A DNA stretch of 64,000 nucleotides from Glandiceps talaboti (GCF_964340395.1 NC_135566.1:11321001-11385000); one strand, 5' to 3'; shown: positions 1-14,389, counted from the stretch's first letter. Numbers and translations are program-made. Notes: generated by a model from the letters alone, not told the origin.

Positions 1-830
1 TGGTAACAGCTGCAATCATGGACAAAGACGAAATGTGTTTTTAATTTTGATGTAATGTCATTTTATTGCATTTATAAACTGTTATGTGATGGTATATGTT
101 ACAGATCATTAGCCACATGACTCAAAAGTGTACGGGAAATGATTACATTTTTAGTAAGTAAACAAAAGACGCCATGTTACAAAAGTAACCACATAGTTTG
201 CCTCATTAGACTTGTAGTGGTATTATGATAAATATAGACCTGCTGTTTGTCATTAGACAGCTTTGAGTCCCGGCAAATCACATGTATAGTGCAGAGAGTA
301 TAAACCCATGTATACACCCATATACACAGCTGTGGCCTAAACACAGCTGACCTTTTATTCAACTCTTCACACTTGTTTTTTTTCTCTCTCTCACCTTTTT
401 TTTCTTCTTTTTTTTTTGCAGTAAAATACCTTGACAAAATATCTGCTGCCAAGAAATTCCATTTGCGGTCTTTCTTTATGAAGAAGTCAAAAGTATATGC
501 ATATGAACATGATCACATGACTGACATGTGACATGAAATGCAGACCAATGCCAATGGTGACCTTATGATGATCACATGACAGAAGATGATGTAAGAAGGA
601 CAAGTGCTGACGGACTAAAAGTGGCTGTCTTTTTTTTCCTCTATTTTTAATTTTGATATTTTTTTTTGTAAAATACTTATGTTGCAACGCCCTACGGACA
701 TATTATTCTGGGCTTCCTGAAAGATTTATTGCCAATGTGCTGCAGAAGCTTATCTCAAAGAGTACATGTCAGATAACAGAGAAACACTTTTAAACGGAGA
801 TAGTATCAATTCATCACACATCATAATCAC

Positions 831-1020
831 ATGTTATTACATGATAATGAAATGTTAATCACATGATAATCACATGATAATGAAATGTTAATCATATGAT
901 AAACACATGATAATGAAATGTTAATCATATGATAATCACATGGTAATGAGGTTTTAATCATATGATAATCACATGGTAATGAAATGTTAATCATATGATA
1001 ATCACATGGCAAACACATGA
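831..1020. repeat. Minisatellite, ~33-bp unit
   Basis: Repeats of AATCATATGATAATCACATG with GTAATGAAATGTT, about five imperfect copies. Non-coding. Confidence 0.85.
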
Positions 1021-2285
1021 TCAAGGAGGATTCTGGGAACAAATAGGAATTTTATTTTTTACAAAACGAAGAAACACAAAGGTGTTTTTATCAAGTGATG
1101 CGAGGCTTTTACGTATCTTTGTTGTGTGTGCACAAGAAAATGCACTTTAATGTTCTTGTGTATTATGTACAAATGTAAATATGTGTAGAAAGTTGAATCC
1201 ATGAGTCATATTTGGTGTCCAGGAATGCCACAGGCCGCCTTGACTGGTACATCTGAATATATTCAAATCACCAAATTCTTATGTCTGACGGAGAACCAAT
1301 CAAATTCGCGTTGGTAGAAACTGCTGGAGGTAATTTATGCCAACCTAGGGAGCAAATTATGATATTCAGCCAATCACATGACAATGATTTTAGCACCTTT
1401 AACTTAACCAAAAAAACTACAGTGTATGTAGCACCAATCAGTTGACAGGTTGTAATGTGTATTAATGTTCATTGCATGAAGCACTTTTTAAATCTTTTAC
1501 ACAAATGCTGCAATACGACTTTTTATATAAAAGAAACACAAAAAAAGGCCTTTTTGACTATAAATGGAAGGAGAAAAACAAAGTGATCTTCCATGAATTA
1601 ACCTGAGGTATATGCAATCACCAAAACGACATACTTTTCGTAGCTGCCAATCAGTGTTTTCTCGGTGTCTGTTCATATATCTGTATTTTCAGTTGCTGAC
1701 ACACACCGCCAAACTTTTCAGTCAAAGTCTACCAATCTGATATTCAAGTGTTTTCTGTAAAAAAAAAAAAAAAAAAAGATTATATTTCCTAAGCTGGACT
1801 ATACCATTCAAACCTATGGGTAGTGACAGGGTGAAAATAGAGTACACATGTACATATATCCAACTTTTTTTCAACAAAATAATTTTTCAAGTCAGAGTTT
1901 TCCTTGCAGTCTGTTTACGTGTTTGTAAGTTTTAGTGACAAGAAAAAAAAGGATTTCCATTGTGTCGTCGTATCTTTGTTTAAGAGTGCACAGCAGTATT
2001 ACGAGAGAAAAAAGTTCCAACTTTTTTGAAAAGAATGTTCATTGTGTGTACGGATATTTGTATCGTGAAAACTATGAACTGACTTGGCGAAAGAGGAATT
2101 CCATGCCAAAAGTTTAACACTATAACAGAAAATTTCTCGTAGTTTCAAAAATGTGTCGATTGTCCACAAAGTGTAGTTTACCAGGATGTATTTTTTTAGT
2201 GGCTCAACAATCATTGTATAAGGAACTATGTAGTTTGAACACTTGTACAAGCGGCAGTAAAGTGTTGTGACCTTTCTGCAGTTGA

Positions 2286-2298
2286 AGGTCAAAGGTCA
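2286..2298 (+). promoter_or_regulatory. Perfect DR1 nuclear-receptor motif
   Basis: AGGTCAAAGGTCA, the consensus for RXR/HNF4-type receptors. Function is not shown. Confidence 0.35.
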
Positions 2299-4984
2299 CA
2301 GTCTGGTCAGCCATATTGCCATTCTATTTCACACCATTTGTTGCATACATTCTGACCATTTACGTAGTATTTCTGTGCATTTTATTCAAATTTTAATAAC
2401 AATTTCAACATTTTTAAAAAAAAGAAGAGATGTCAAGTTTATATACAACAGTTTTTTGTCATTTTTCTCCCAGCTGCTACTATTGGTACGCTGAAGCTGT
2501 GTTGGCTTCCAAAACTTTGCTGCATTCAAATATTTCTACCTAGAGAACAACTACAACCGCCTGGAGTAAAGCAATATCACACAACACAAACAAATGATTA
2601 TAGGGGTCAAAGGTTAGGGAAAGCATTTATTTCCAAGAATACAAAAAAACAAAACATATATTTTTCATTCTCCATATTATAAGATCAATGTATTTTCAAG
2701 ACAGTTTCTCTTCATATATTTCTCATGCAAAGAAATGAAAAAAAATGCACCCAAAAATCCGAAATGGTAATTAGTGTATGGTTTTTACCAATAATAATCG
2801 GTTAAGATTCCTATCCCTGGTTGGTGCATTTTACAGAGTTTTTTATATACCATTTGTATTTATTATTTTGTGTAAAGAAATAGTGGGAAAACGAAGGACA
2901 TTTTGTCCAAGTTTTATTCTTGGATGAAAGTTTTACTCACAATATGATATTATTGTAGATGAACTCAATGTGAAAATAGATGGTTACGCATTTTCAACAA
3001 TACTGTGTCCGTCTTTGTTTTCTGTGTGTGTGTGTGTGTGTTGGTGTGTATGTGCATGCTTGCATTGTGTGCATGTGTGTGAATGTATGTGTATGCAAAC
3101 AGTGTAGGTGGTTGGTAGGTACGTACGTAGCACGGACAAGCTGTGTAGGTAGGCAGGTACACATGTGGTGTTCGTGAAGTTGCTACTTTAGTAACTCGCT
3201 GTTTGGCCTTGAAGGGCCTCACTGTAGCACGTAGCACGGAAAATTATGTAGGGAGATCTAGAGTAAGCTACGGTATGATATGGTAAAATACGCAATAGAA
3301 ACGTACAGAACTCTCCAAATTGTGAATGTAGAACTCCCTCAATTAGTTATAGAACATATGACATCATACTGATGTATGTAAACAATCAGCCAATAGTTTG
3401 GTTGAGTATATGCCATTCATCTGTAAAGAGTAGCAATACTGGTTTTCTGCTGCACCTGTATATTATCACAAATTGACCAGTAAATTATGAGTTGACCAAA
3501 TTTCATTGTAATCCATAGTGTTCATTTTGTTACAAATATTAATATCATTTCTCTTGTCATATAGTCCTCGATGTTACTACCGGAATCCTAAATACCCGGC
3601 GACGAAACCCAGTGTTACTATGGTAACAGTTAAAATGAGTTTACAATTAGTCCGTAATCAATACTAACCATATGTAAATAGAAAGATATCAAATATTTTC
3701 ATATTGTCGTAGGCTACGATGTATTTCATTTAATTCCGGTTTAGAATGACACACTGTCAGATGAAGATACGTTTACCTGTGTAAAGCTAGATGCATTTGT
3801 AACGAACGATTGCTCTTCCAATATACATTACATCATTTTTACATGAGGATAAAAATGGAAAGTTCATGTGAATCGTCAGATGTAGTCGTGATATACATAT
3901 TTTATCAATATTTATTTATTTATCTATTTCATTCTTCGTTATTCATTATTTATTTAGAAGCCAGAGGAAGACCTGATTTGATATGGGTTTAGTTTGTCTA
4001 GGTAATTTCACTGGTCCCAACTCCTCGTTGAAATATAAATGAAACGCTGGTGTCGAACAGTCAAAAGATCATAACTGTCGAATAAGTCAGTTGAAAATGT
4101 AACGAACATGAAATGCAACAACAAATTTATTAGACTATAACTTTTCCCGGAGGAATTCTATGACTTTTCGCGGAATTCGTAGTAATATCGGGAGGAGGGA
4201 ATGAGTTTCGTGCACTCGCAATGAGCATCTCTGCAGTGTTTGGGCGTGATGTATGTGTATATACATTATGCAACGATGCTCACGCTGTTTTCAATCCGTC
4301 ATCTCTGAGCTCCACGCTCAAGACGCTCGAGTCAACAAACCACCCGGCAGGTTGCTGGGGAGAGTGCAAAAATCATGAATCTGGAAAAATTACAATATCA
4401 CGAAACTCAATCGTCTTTTTTCTTAACATTACTGACTATTATACATTTTAAGGTATAAATTACATGTACCATATTTAAACTTTCAACAATTGAACTGGAT
4501 AAAACTTTTCATAGCAAGATATCATACTATTTGACTATTTTAATAAAGGAAAATTCTCGATCCGGTTTGGTCAAGAATTGTATTGCTCTAAAAATTTCTC
4601 CCTTTAAATATTACGGACTAGGCAATTTAAATTAAAATGTAACTTACCCATGGTAAAAAAAAGTCTTTAATTATAACAAACTTTTTGTGATGCTCGATTA
4701 AATTCCTAAATTAATGATCACCCAGCCTCGATTTCGATGATTTTTCTCAGAAATGAAAATCATTTATAAGAGCTTATAGGTATATTTTCAAAATTAAATC
4801 TAATAGTATCATAACTGATACCAGAATTTTTTAATTGTTCGTGTATCAATCGCATTTAATGTTCTTATGACGTCATTCAAAGCCCTAGTATCTTGTTATG
4901 TGAGCATTTTGTCAATCCTCACCCCACCCCCATCGAAGACGGTAGTGAAAATCCAGACATCAGTAGATTATACTAGGCTACGTC

Positions 4985-5245
4985 ATTCTTATAAGGAAAA
5001 CAAATATAATTGTTTGTTTCCGATAATATGGCCTTAAAAAATAGGGTAGGTAGGGATTTTATTTATTTTATTTTATTTTATTTTATTTTATTTTATTTCA
5101 TTTCATTTCATTTCATTTCATTTCATTTCATTTCATTTCATTTCATTTCATTTCATTTCATTTCATTTCATTTTATTTTATTTCATTTTATTTTATTTTA
5201 TTCTATTTTATGTTTTTAATTGTTTTGAAAAACATTGTTTCGACC
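4985..5245 (-). repeat. Dispersed repeat carrying a TTTTA/TTTCA pentanucleotide array
   Basis: AATAGGGTAGGTAGGGATTT and the adjoining GTTTGTTTCCGATAATATGG are the reverse complement of blocks at 6860-7000 and 59755-59930. The array 5055-5215 starts as TTTTA units, then 15 TTTCA units in a row (5096-5170), then TTTTA again. Confidence 0.85.
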
Positions 5246-5850
5246 CAAACACAAACGAAATGGTGGTCAAAATACCCCTTCTAGATAGTCAACGTTTGAT
5301 GAATTATGTACATACATCGCGGAAGAAAGAAAACAGACGTTACAATGGTACATGAAGGTCAAGAAAACAAAGAATTTCTTATCTCTTTCTTTTTAAATAT
5401 TTAAAAAAAAATGTTTAGGATCGGAGACTTAAACTAGGGTCGTTCGGGTTATCGAAAACACACAATTTTTGTTATTTGGCTTAATTAAGGATCCTCGGTT
5501 TATCCTGGCGTTTATCGTCTTATAGTAGATTGGCATTATATTTACGATCACAAGGTTCATCTACATTTTAAATTACTTTTCTGCAACCCCTCCCCTTCCC
5601 CACCCTACAGCACTTCCCCCTAAATTTTATCTTCCTATCGGACTCGGATATGTATCTAGAGCACACATTTTAGCACACATATCGCATGTAATATTAGTGA
5701 TATGCGATGAGAAAAGTAAACCGATAGAAAGATAATGTGATCGAATACGATTTGGTTTTCAGTCGCAAACGTGTTGAATACTTCCGCAACGTAAGTGAAT
5801 ATATAACACCTGATTTAAATTTATACATATATAGAATAAGCTACAAGAAA

Positions 5851-6127
<277 letters not shown>

Positions 6128-6854
6128 CCTCCCCCCCTTGTCAAATACAGACCGCAGAGTATCAGATTGTCAGCAACAAAGAATATAACCAATATTTCAT
6201 ACTCTGTTCATACAAATTGAAGTATTAACCACTTGGTGGTCCTAATGTTGATATACATATAACACTTAAACTTCCTGATAAATCCGGTTAAGTACGCCCA
6301 CTGTCTTACCGTGGAAAGCGTGGGTCAGCTGGCGTGGGTAGCAATATTTCAATTGCCCGATACCATCAACACATCATCCGCTAAATATCATCGCTTCACC
6401 ACTGATTAAATGAAACTGTAGGTTGTTTTGAAACTATAATGCAGAAGTTTATTTCACTCCAAGTAAAAAAAAATACTCTGTATCATGCAAGCTTGGATGT
6501 ATCGGTATTTTGCTTGTAAATTCGTACGTCCAGAAATGAGATTATCTGTCGTTGAGGGTGCTGCTCCAGTCACGTAGACTCGTCATCAGGGTATCTGTGT
6601 TTTTTTGCCGACAATTTCTTCCCAGTGCTTAGTTCATTATGACAAGTTATTTCACGTGACTACAGGAAATGATAGAAAACAAAATATACATCATGAAAGT
6701 TTACATCTATATTCAAAAATTTGGTTAAATTTGCCATGAAATGAAGAATGAGATATCTCCGTCCTCACGAACTCAAGCGTGTTAAGTTTTTTTCTTCTAC
6801 TTCTGTGTACATGACTTCACCGCGGGAAGATTGTACAAATACTACGTTCATTCC

Positions 6855-7005
6855 CAATCAGCATCTCTGAAGTATTGTGACCGACGAGTATCTTTAATCT
6901 TTCTAAAATTTAAAATTTAAAGTAAAATAAGATAAAATTCCTACCTACCTACTCTATTTTCTGAAGTCATGTTATCTGAAACAAAGATTTATTTTCATTT
7001 TCCTA
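6855..7005 (+). repeat. Dispersed repeat, plus orientation, short pentanucleotide
   Basis: TGAAGTATTGTGACC ... AATTCCTACCTACCTACTCT ... GTTATCTGAAACAAA. Same family as 4985-5245, without array expansion. Confidence 0.75.
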
Positions 7006-7105
7006 GATCTAGACACAAAAGTCGTCTCAAATGATAGAGAGGAAATGTGTTGCTTGAACATAGATAGGCTCTGAAGTGAACCCTACGCCAACCTAAGAAA
7101 AAACG

Positions 7106-8668
7106 AGGATAAATATAAGTTCAACTGTAGATGGCAGTATACATCATCAAACTCAAATTCCTTCACAAAGGTAAAAAAAACCGCGAAATTGCGACTGTTT
7201 GCAGTCTCAAAACGACTTATTAACGAAAGAGTTGAAAAATGTCACTTTCCTTCTGTTGGCAGTAATTAAACGTGTCCATGGTCGAGGCAAATCATATTTT
7301 AGAAGATTTATAATAGAAAACTTGAACTTTTGAGTAGATTCTAGATAATTTAGCATAAATATATAAAAAAAATTCATAGAAATATAAACAGAGAAAATCC
7401 CATAGTTTCTTTATAATGTCAAAATTTCTATTTTGAATCCGAACACGTTTAAATAGTTTTCATAGTCTGGTTGGTGTTGAATACATAAACACAAAAATCG
7501 TCTCAAATATTAGAGACTATTATTGTTGCTTGAACATATATATTTATATGGAAAGACAGGGAGGACAGCGACTACGACTCGAAAACTGCAACCTGCGACT
7601 TGCAAACTGCTACTGTGAAAACGACTTACAAGAACATAAAATACAAAATTTAGAAGGGATTTTTGATAAGTTAAGATAAATAGATATCTGCAATGGAAAA
7701 TTATTCAATGAAACACAAATATCGATATAAAGTCGCCTGTAGATGGCAGTATACATCATGAAAACGAAATTGTAACTGTTCATTGAATAAATTTCCCATT
7801 GCCGATATACATTTATCCTAAATTTATAAAAAAAAAAAAAAAAAAAACCTTCTATATTTTATGTTTCTGTCTTAAAAATTTCTAAATTATGAAGGTATAT
7901 CAATTTATAACTCATTATTACGGACCGATATTTAGTTTATCCATCTCCACGGTTTATCTAAAAAGTACTAGTCGGTAGGGGTTACCGGAACCAATATTTT
8001 TTGGCCTAAGTTAAAGTAAATAAAAACGTTATACCGTATCTCCTCGGGTTAGCGCCCTCACACGGGCAAGCGCCCAGGCCTTTCTTTTTTACAATGTCGA
8101 CTTTATATATGCAGACTGTACTGTTATAGTCTTAAAAGACCTGGTTTCTCTCTGGAATACGATTTTTTTAAATGACCACAAATGAGGCAAAAGCATGAAG
8201 GTGTACATGGAAATAGAAGTAAATTGTTACCATTTTGCATGCAAAAAAGTGTTGGGTTGTCGACGGAAGCACACTTTTTTTTTCATTTCGTCTTATGTAT
8301 TCAACATCAACCAGACTATGAAAACTATTGTAAACGCGATCAGATTCGAAAAGAAATTTTGGAAAGTATAAAGGAAGTATGGGATTTTCTGTTTATATTA
8401 TAATTCTATTAATTTTCAATATATTTATCCTAAATAATCTAGAATCTACGTTCGTGTTTTCTATCATAAATCTTCTAAAATATGATTTGCCTCGGCCATA
8501 GACATGTTTTATTACTGCCAACAGAAGGAAAATGACATTTTTCAACTCTTTCGTAATAAGTCGTTTTGAGACCGCAAACAGTCGCAATTTCGCGTTTTTG
8601 ACCTTTGTGAATAAATTGAGTATAATGATGTATACTGCCATCTACCGTTGAACTTATATTTATCCTTG
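7106..8668. repeat. Large inverted repeat, arms ~380 bp
   Basis: Left arm 7106-7490 and right arm 8298-8668 are diverged reverse complements, sharing GATGGCAGTATACATCAT / ATGATGTATACTGCCATC, GCAAATCATATTTTAGAAGA / TCTTCTAAAATATGATTTGC and the CCAGACTATGAAAACTATT end. The core 7490-8298 holds a further partial copy of the arm start (7738-7760) and a block shared with 59545-59700. No protein was recognised, so it is probably a decayed transposon. Confidence 0.75.
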
Positions 8669-9525
8669 TCTGTCTTAGTTAGACTGTAGCAACATTAAAT
8701 TCTGTCGTCATAAGTCTTCCGTACTAATAGCAATAAAAACTTCTAAAATATGATTTACTTGGCCATGGGCACGTGTTTCTATTAGAAATACAAAGAAACT
8801 GGCATTTTTCAACTTGAAAATTGTTTCAATTGATCAAACAACACACGAAAGTTGTTTGAATTTCATATATTCATTGTGTAGTCTCATCAGTGTGTCGCTC
8901 GTGATATTCATCACGTCAAACTCGTGATCATGTCCCTTGTAGATAGCAATCTGTTCAGCAGTTATCCGATCTCAGAATTATACCATCTGCTCAGATATTA
9001 TAGCATAGTATATTTTGCCACCCGATACCAAGGCAACTGTGCTAAGTGATAGGAACTTTTAGAAGATATAGAACCATTGGATATCTTCACAAAAAAAAAT
9101 GTATTCATTGAGAAAGGGATCGTCAACGCAAAGACTACACATACTGTTTACGATTTATTTATTACCATCAATATATCTTCTTTGTCAGACTTTTGTAAAT
9201 ATCATTCCATTTTGGACAAGTTGCTTTAAAATACATGTCAAACATTTACTGTGGAGAATTTAATAAATCCACTTTACAATGTGAGTGCAAATTTATATGA
9301 TATTCTGGGGTAATTATTCATAATATCAACCAATATGTACGACTGTTGTTTTTAGATATAATGAAAGCATTAGGAAGATGAATCTGTGAAAAGCTGATAT
9401 CTCAGTTAAAATATAAAGTCCAAAATATCATAAAAGAATCTATGTACAGTTCAGTGCAAAACATGGATGCATACATTGTATATTACTATCCTTCAGTGTT
9501 GCTATCTTTTCAATGCTATGTCATG

Positions 9526-9970
9526 CCACTCTATCAGCCACCACTCTAAGTTGTAGATTGTAGGGTGGAGTGTGTCACTCTATCAGCCAGCCACCACTCT
9601 AAGTTGTGGATTGTAGGGTGGAGTGTGTCACTCTATCAGCCACCACTCTAAGTTGTGGATTGTAGGGTGGCATGTGTCACTCTATCAGCCACCACTCTAA
9701 GTTGTGGATTGTAGGGTGGAGTGTGTCACTCTATCAGCCAGCCACCACTCTAAGTTGTGGATTGTAGGGTGGAGTGTGTCACTATCAGCCACCACTCTAA
9801 GTTGTGGATTGTAGGGTGGCGTGTGTCACTCTATCAGCCACCACTCTAAGTTGTGGATTGTAGGGTGGCGTGTGTCACTCTATCAGCCACCACTCTAAGT
9901 TGTGGCTTGTAGAGTGGAGTGTGTCACTCTATCAACCACCATCCCAAGTTGTGGCTTGTAGGGTAGCATG
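9526..9970. repeat. Minisatellite, 49/53-bp unit
   Basis: About nine copies of CCACTCTAAGTTGTGGATTG TAGGGTGG (written in two parts) plus GTGTCACTCTATCAGCCA. Some copies have an extra GCCA, making 53 instead of 49 bp. Confidence 0.9.
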
Positions 9971-10450
9971 ACACTGTGTATCTTACAGCCTGTAATATGA
10001 ATGTGACTATTCTCACTCATGGATGAGGCCAATCAGTGGCATTAACTTCACATGTTACATATTAGGCTATGCAAATTACAAACCATTGTAAACACATATA
10101 TATTATCCTGAACAGTTTCACCTGCATGCACTGAATCTTTTCCCTAACAATTCCTATCAAATTTTCTTGTTTTTTTAAATGTTATTTGCTTACACGATGA
10201 ACATGTTTTGTGCAATATTTGAAACTGATGAACTATAACAAGTCAAATGTATTAAAGTGACTATAAAAAGAAAATTCACTGAGGCTACATAAAATAACTT
10301 ACAACTTTAAACAAAGTTTCTACTATTACACTATTTCCATCCATCTAACACACAGTATGCAGAAAGTCTATGACATCACAAATTACACAATACTTAATAT
10401 ACACAACAAAATTTCTCAAGGTTATATATATATATATATATATATAATTT

Positions 10451-10879
10451 ACAGTGCTTCCAATCGAAGTAAGAATGATGAAGTAATACAACGTATTGAT
10501 ACATGACTGAACTTGCCCTGATGTATTGACATAGATTTAGCTATAGTAGTCACAACACTGTCTACACCGTGGCAAAGTTGAATAACAGTTTACTTTCATA
10601 ATGCTGCTGAATGGACGCGCAATATTCATTGTTGCAAATAAATACCTGTCTATTGGTAGATATCATCATGGCTAGATGAACAGAGTGATGTATTAGACAA
10701 CAAACCTTGGTACTGTAACTGCCAAATTTGAAAGTTGTTGAGACTGAAGTTATCAGTAATGACTCACACAGTTGTGACGCATCTTTGATCTGAATTCTGT
10801 ACAAAGACACAGACCCATTTTGGTAGTGTATCAATACGTTGCAGTAATTTGTCGCTCATACTTTAATTGGAAGCAGTGT
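10451..10879. mobile_element. ~430-bp inverted-repeat element
   Basis: ACAGTGCTTCCAATCGAAGT at the left and AATTGGAAGCAGTGT at the right are inverted ends. The match continues inward through CAACGTATTGATACA / TGTATCAATACGTTG. No coding sequence. Confidence 0.75.
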
Positions 10880-11639
10880 ATTAAATCTAAGAATACAAGC
10901 TATTGACATCATAATATATACACAACAATGGTTCAAATGAGGATATTCAGAACTAAGTTCTGAGTACAAATGTGTCTAATAATTTGAGATTTGAAAACTT
11001 CATTCAGGGTTTCTAGGCAGAACTATTCATTGCATTTAAATGCCAGTATACAGAGAGAAAAAAGAATATGCAACAGAACAGCTGTTAAATGCAAAGTAAT
11101 TGCTAGGTTGGTAGAAGTACAGATAGACAACACAATACACTCCAAAACAGCAGCTACACGAAAAGAAATCATATTGAACACTGACTTTTTGTAATTGTTC
11201 TTGAGAAAACCAAAAGGTTTAATTTTACCTTCTTACATAAAGTTTGATGACAAGTATTTTCAACATGTGATTTGTTCTTTTTTAAAGGTGAACGAAGGCA
11301 TGACTTGTTTCATCTTCTTTAGCTGCATTTGTTTTATACTTAAGGGACACACAAAAACAAGTTATTTTCATCAATTCTACATCATACAACTTCTCTAAAA
11401 TAGATATAAAACTTGCCAAATCTGTCTTAGAAGAGGCTTGCTGTACACTGGAGTGAAGCTTAGAAACAAATACAATTAGGTGATTATTATTACCCTGGTA
11501 ACTGAACGATCGTTGTACGTCATGACAACTCGTGCCTACGTCTGGTTGTGTGGTGTTTGAAATATGAGCCAAAACTTTCCAAATCACACCATTATTTTTC
11601 CCAATTTTTCATAAATTTTGCTTCAGGAGATATAATTCT

Positions 11640-12018
11640 ATTATTTCCCAATACTTCACTTCATTCAGCTGGAAAATATTCATGACTAGTAGTGACAAGG
11701 CCCCTTAGGTCATGAATATTTCACTTCATTCAGATGGAAAATATTCATGACTAGTAGTGACAGGGCCCCTTAGGTCATGAATATTTCACTTCATTCGGCT
11801 GGAAAATATTCATGACTAGTAGTGACAAGGCCCCTTAGGTCATGAATATTTCACTTCATTCGGCTGGAAAATATTCATGACTAGTAGTGACAAGGCCCCT
11901 TAGGTCATGAATATTTCACTTCATTCAGCTGGAAAATATTCATGACTAGTAGTGACAAGGCCCCTTAGATCATAAAATATTTTCCTCAGCTAAACAAAGA
12001 AAAATATTGGGGAATAAT
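11640..12018. mobile_element. Inverted-repeat element with five internal 65-bp tandem copies
   Basis: Ends ATTATTTCCCAATA and TATTGGGGAATAAT are inverted repeats shared with the element at 26179. Between them a 65-bp unit is repeated about five times (TCATTC at 11661, 11726, 11791, 11856 and 11921). Each unit holds the inverted pair AAATATTCATGAC / GTCATGAATATTT. Confidence 0.9.
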
Positions 12019-12289
12019 ATCTAGTTATACCACTTTATCCCCATCTCTTAAGTTTTCACTAATACACTTGGGCTCACATTCAAACCCAGTCACATCGATC
12101 GGTTGTCAGGGGCAACATGGTATTAAAGTACACATATATAATTCCATGCAGACAGAATAAAAACATTCAAAATCCACACATCTCATCTCATAACATTTGG
12201 ATAATATTAATAACCTTTAGAACTAACTTTTCATTTCAAAAAATATATCTCAGCTTTGTACATTGGAGTACATTTCTCATTATCGTCAT

Positions 12290-12402
12290 TACTCAAAGCT
12301 TTGTACAAGGAGAGAAGATGATAGACAGAACAGCCAACTACTCACAAGTAAATCTAAGTTTTGTACAAGGAGAGAAGACGATAGACAGAACAGCCAACAT
12401 GA
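12290..12402. repeat. Two 61-bp direct copies
   Basis: TTTGTACAAGGAGAGAAGA followed by GATAGACAGAACAGCCAAC occurs at 12299 and 12360. Confidence 0.85.
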
Positions 12403-13872
12403 CATCTTGACAACTATCTGTATCGCCACCTAGTGGTCAGCTGTAACTATGGAATTTGTCATTCTGATGAGGAATGTCAACCAAGACAGATCGAAAGCTC
12501 AATGCTGAAAAAACCTTTAAACTGCTTGTGTGTTGTAACCTTTGTAGATTGTTTGATTTACCAAACCGATGAACAATTTGGTCAACTATCTGCATTCATT
12601 ATCTATCCATTCTGACTTCAAATAACAAGTTTACCATAAGACTGTAAGACACATTGTGTTGTTCTACCCTCACTGGCCTTGAGAGAGGGGATGTGTAGGG
12701 GCGCCCTGTCATGGTGTACCTTACAGACTAGTTTACCATGAATATAGAAAATAAATGAGAATACCAGGTGTCATTTGTGATGGATGATGAGTGATTTCTG
12801 GTTTAAATGGCATACTTTATACCTTGAGTCTGTAAACTGTCACCTCAGTGCGATAATGTTGTATCTGTTATTACATTGTATAGACCCTTATTGCACTGCT
12901 GTGACAGATTACCGGTACAGTTATTCATTCTTAATCTTTAGTTATTATCCATACCATGCAAAATTATCACGCTTAAGTAAAATCAACAACGTTCAACCTT
13001 CTAACTTTGCAGCCATTCTCACATGGCATAAGGGCACTCAATTGTACGGCCAACCATAGGTAAGATTTTTGACATTGATACTTATCACATTGCAGTACAT
13101 CACAAGAGTCAACAAAATACATTTGTACATGATGTACAAGAATTTCATGAGTTGCTAAATAAATTCATCATTGGAAACAGAAAGATTAGCGCTATTTGAC
13201 CTAACAAAGTCTTTTAATTTTGTTGTGAAATGGTGGAAAAGGACTATTATTCAACAGCGCAATATTCTGTAGCTCTGGCCCTCACATCTGCTTCAAAACA
13301 GTGCTCCCTAGTGGCCAAACTGTACATTCTTTTGTTTTTTATGACCATACAATTGTGTATTCCTTAACATCATAAATTTTAATTTGTTGTCAAATAACAG
13401 CTACAGCTTAAATTCTATATCTCCCATAAGTAGAAAACTTGCATCTTAGGAAGTGAGAATTAACAGATTTGAATATATTCTGAAAAAGTTTGTCACAAAT
13501 TTAACATTGCAAAATACATCACACTATCATATTTTGTTTGTCGTAAGTGAGCTGTACAGTTGTTTTTACAACAAGTGTGTCAGTTTTGAATGGAAGCATG
13601 ATGTTTTGGTAACAATTTCATGAATGAAATACTAAATGTCTTAGAACTACAAACATGACAAATGCAAATATGCCATGTATGATTTTTTTTCTGTAAAAAC
13701 TGTTTCACTGGCATTATTCCTACACTAAACATCCACACTGACTTTTCACACCAAACATTGATTCCAACATATTTACCAGAAGAAAAAAAATGTATGTTAA
13801 GGTGCTCTGTGCCGTGTTTTGCTATATATATTTTTTAAAATAAATGTTATATGTGTTTTGAAATAACATTAC

Positions 13873-14196
13873 TTAAAGTGGACATATGGATGATGATTGG
13901 AATATTTATTTCGGATTTTTAATTCAATTTTATCATAGCTTCCTACTTGAGAATTCAATATGAAACAACACATGCCAAGTCCTTAGATTGATAAATGTGT
14001 GAAATGTCTGTTATTGTACTTACAATAACAAACTTTTTTGATATATTTTAGCTTTTTGCAATGTATTAAGTTACAAACACTGACTTGGTCTATGTTGTTT
14101 CACATTGACTTTTCAATTAGGAAGTCATGATAAAATTGATATATAAATGAAAAATCCAAAATAAATACCCAATCCTCATCCATATGGCCACTTTAA
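13873..14196. mobile_element. TTAA-flanked foldback element, copy 1
   Basis: Ends in TTAA plus AGTGGACATATGGATG and CATCCATATGGCCACT plus TTAA. The two halves are imperfect inverted copies for most of their length, with a loop near TTATTGTACTTACAATAA. Lies just downstream of the CUEDC1 stop, probably in its 3' UTR or flank. Confidence 0.85.
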
Positions 14197-14361
14197 TATT
14201 AGTTATCTGAAGCAAATCATTAAATATATGGAAAGGATATTTGTCTAGAAATTTGAATAAATTCTTTTTTTTTATACAAATATTGAATATCCTTACTACT
14301 AGGCATAAAATACTGACACACACTCAGCTTATATGTATCATGATGGTAAATATCATCGACA

Positions 14362-14374
14362 AGGTCAAAGGTCA
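14362..14374 (+). promoter_or_regulatory. Perfect DR1 motif at CUEDC1 3' end
   Basis: AGGTCAAAGGTCA just past the predicted CUEDC1 stop codon. Confidence 0.35.
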
Positions 14375-14389
14375 TTCAGTATGCAAATA

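Larger units (their letters stand above)
1..4984. other. Non-coding DNA, no gene recognised
   Basis: Apart from the 831-1020 minisatellite, a (TG)n tract near 3021-3045 and a DR1 motif at 2286, I see only AT-rich DNA with short chance open frames. It could be 3' flank or intron of an unseen gene. Confidence 0.6.

Noticed and set aside
9526-9970. CRISPR-like regular repeat
   Set aside because: Repeats are directly tandem without unique spacers, and this is a eukaryotic genome.
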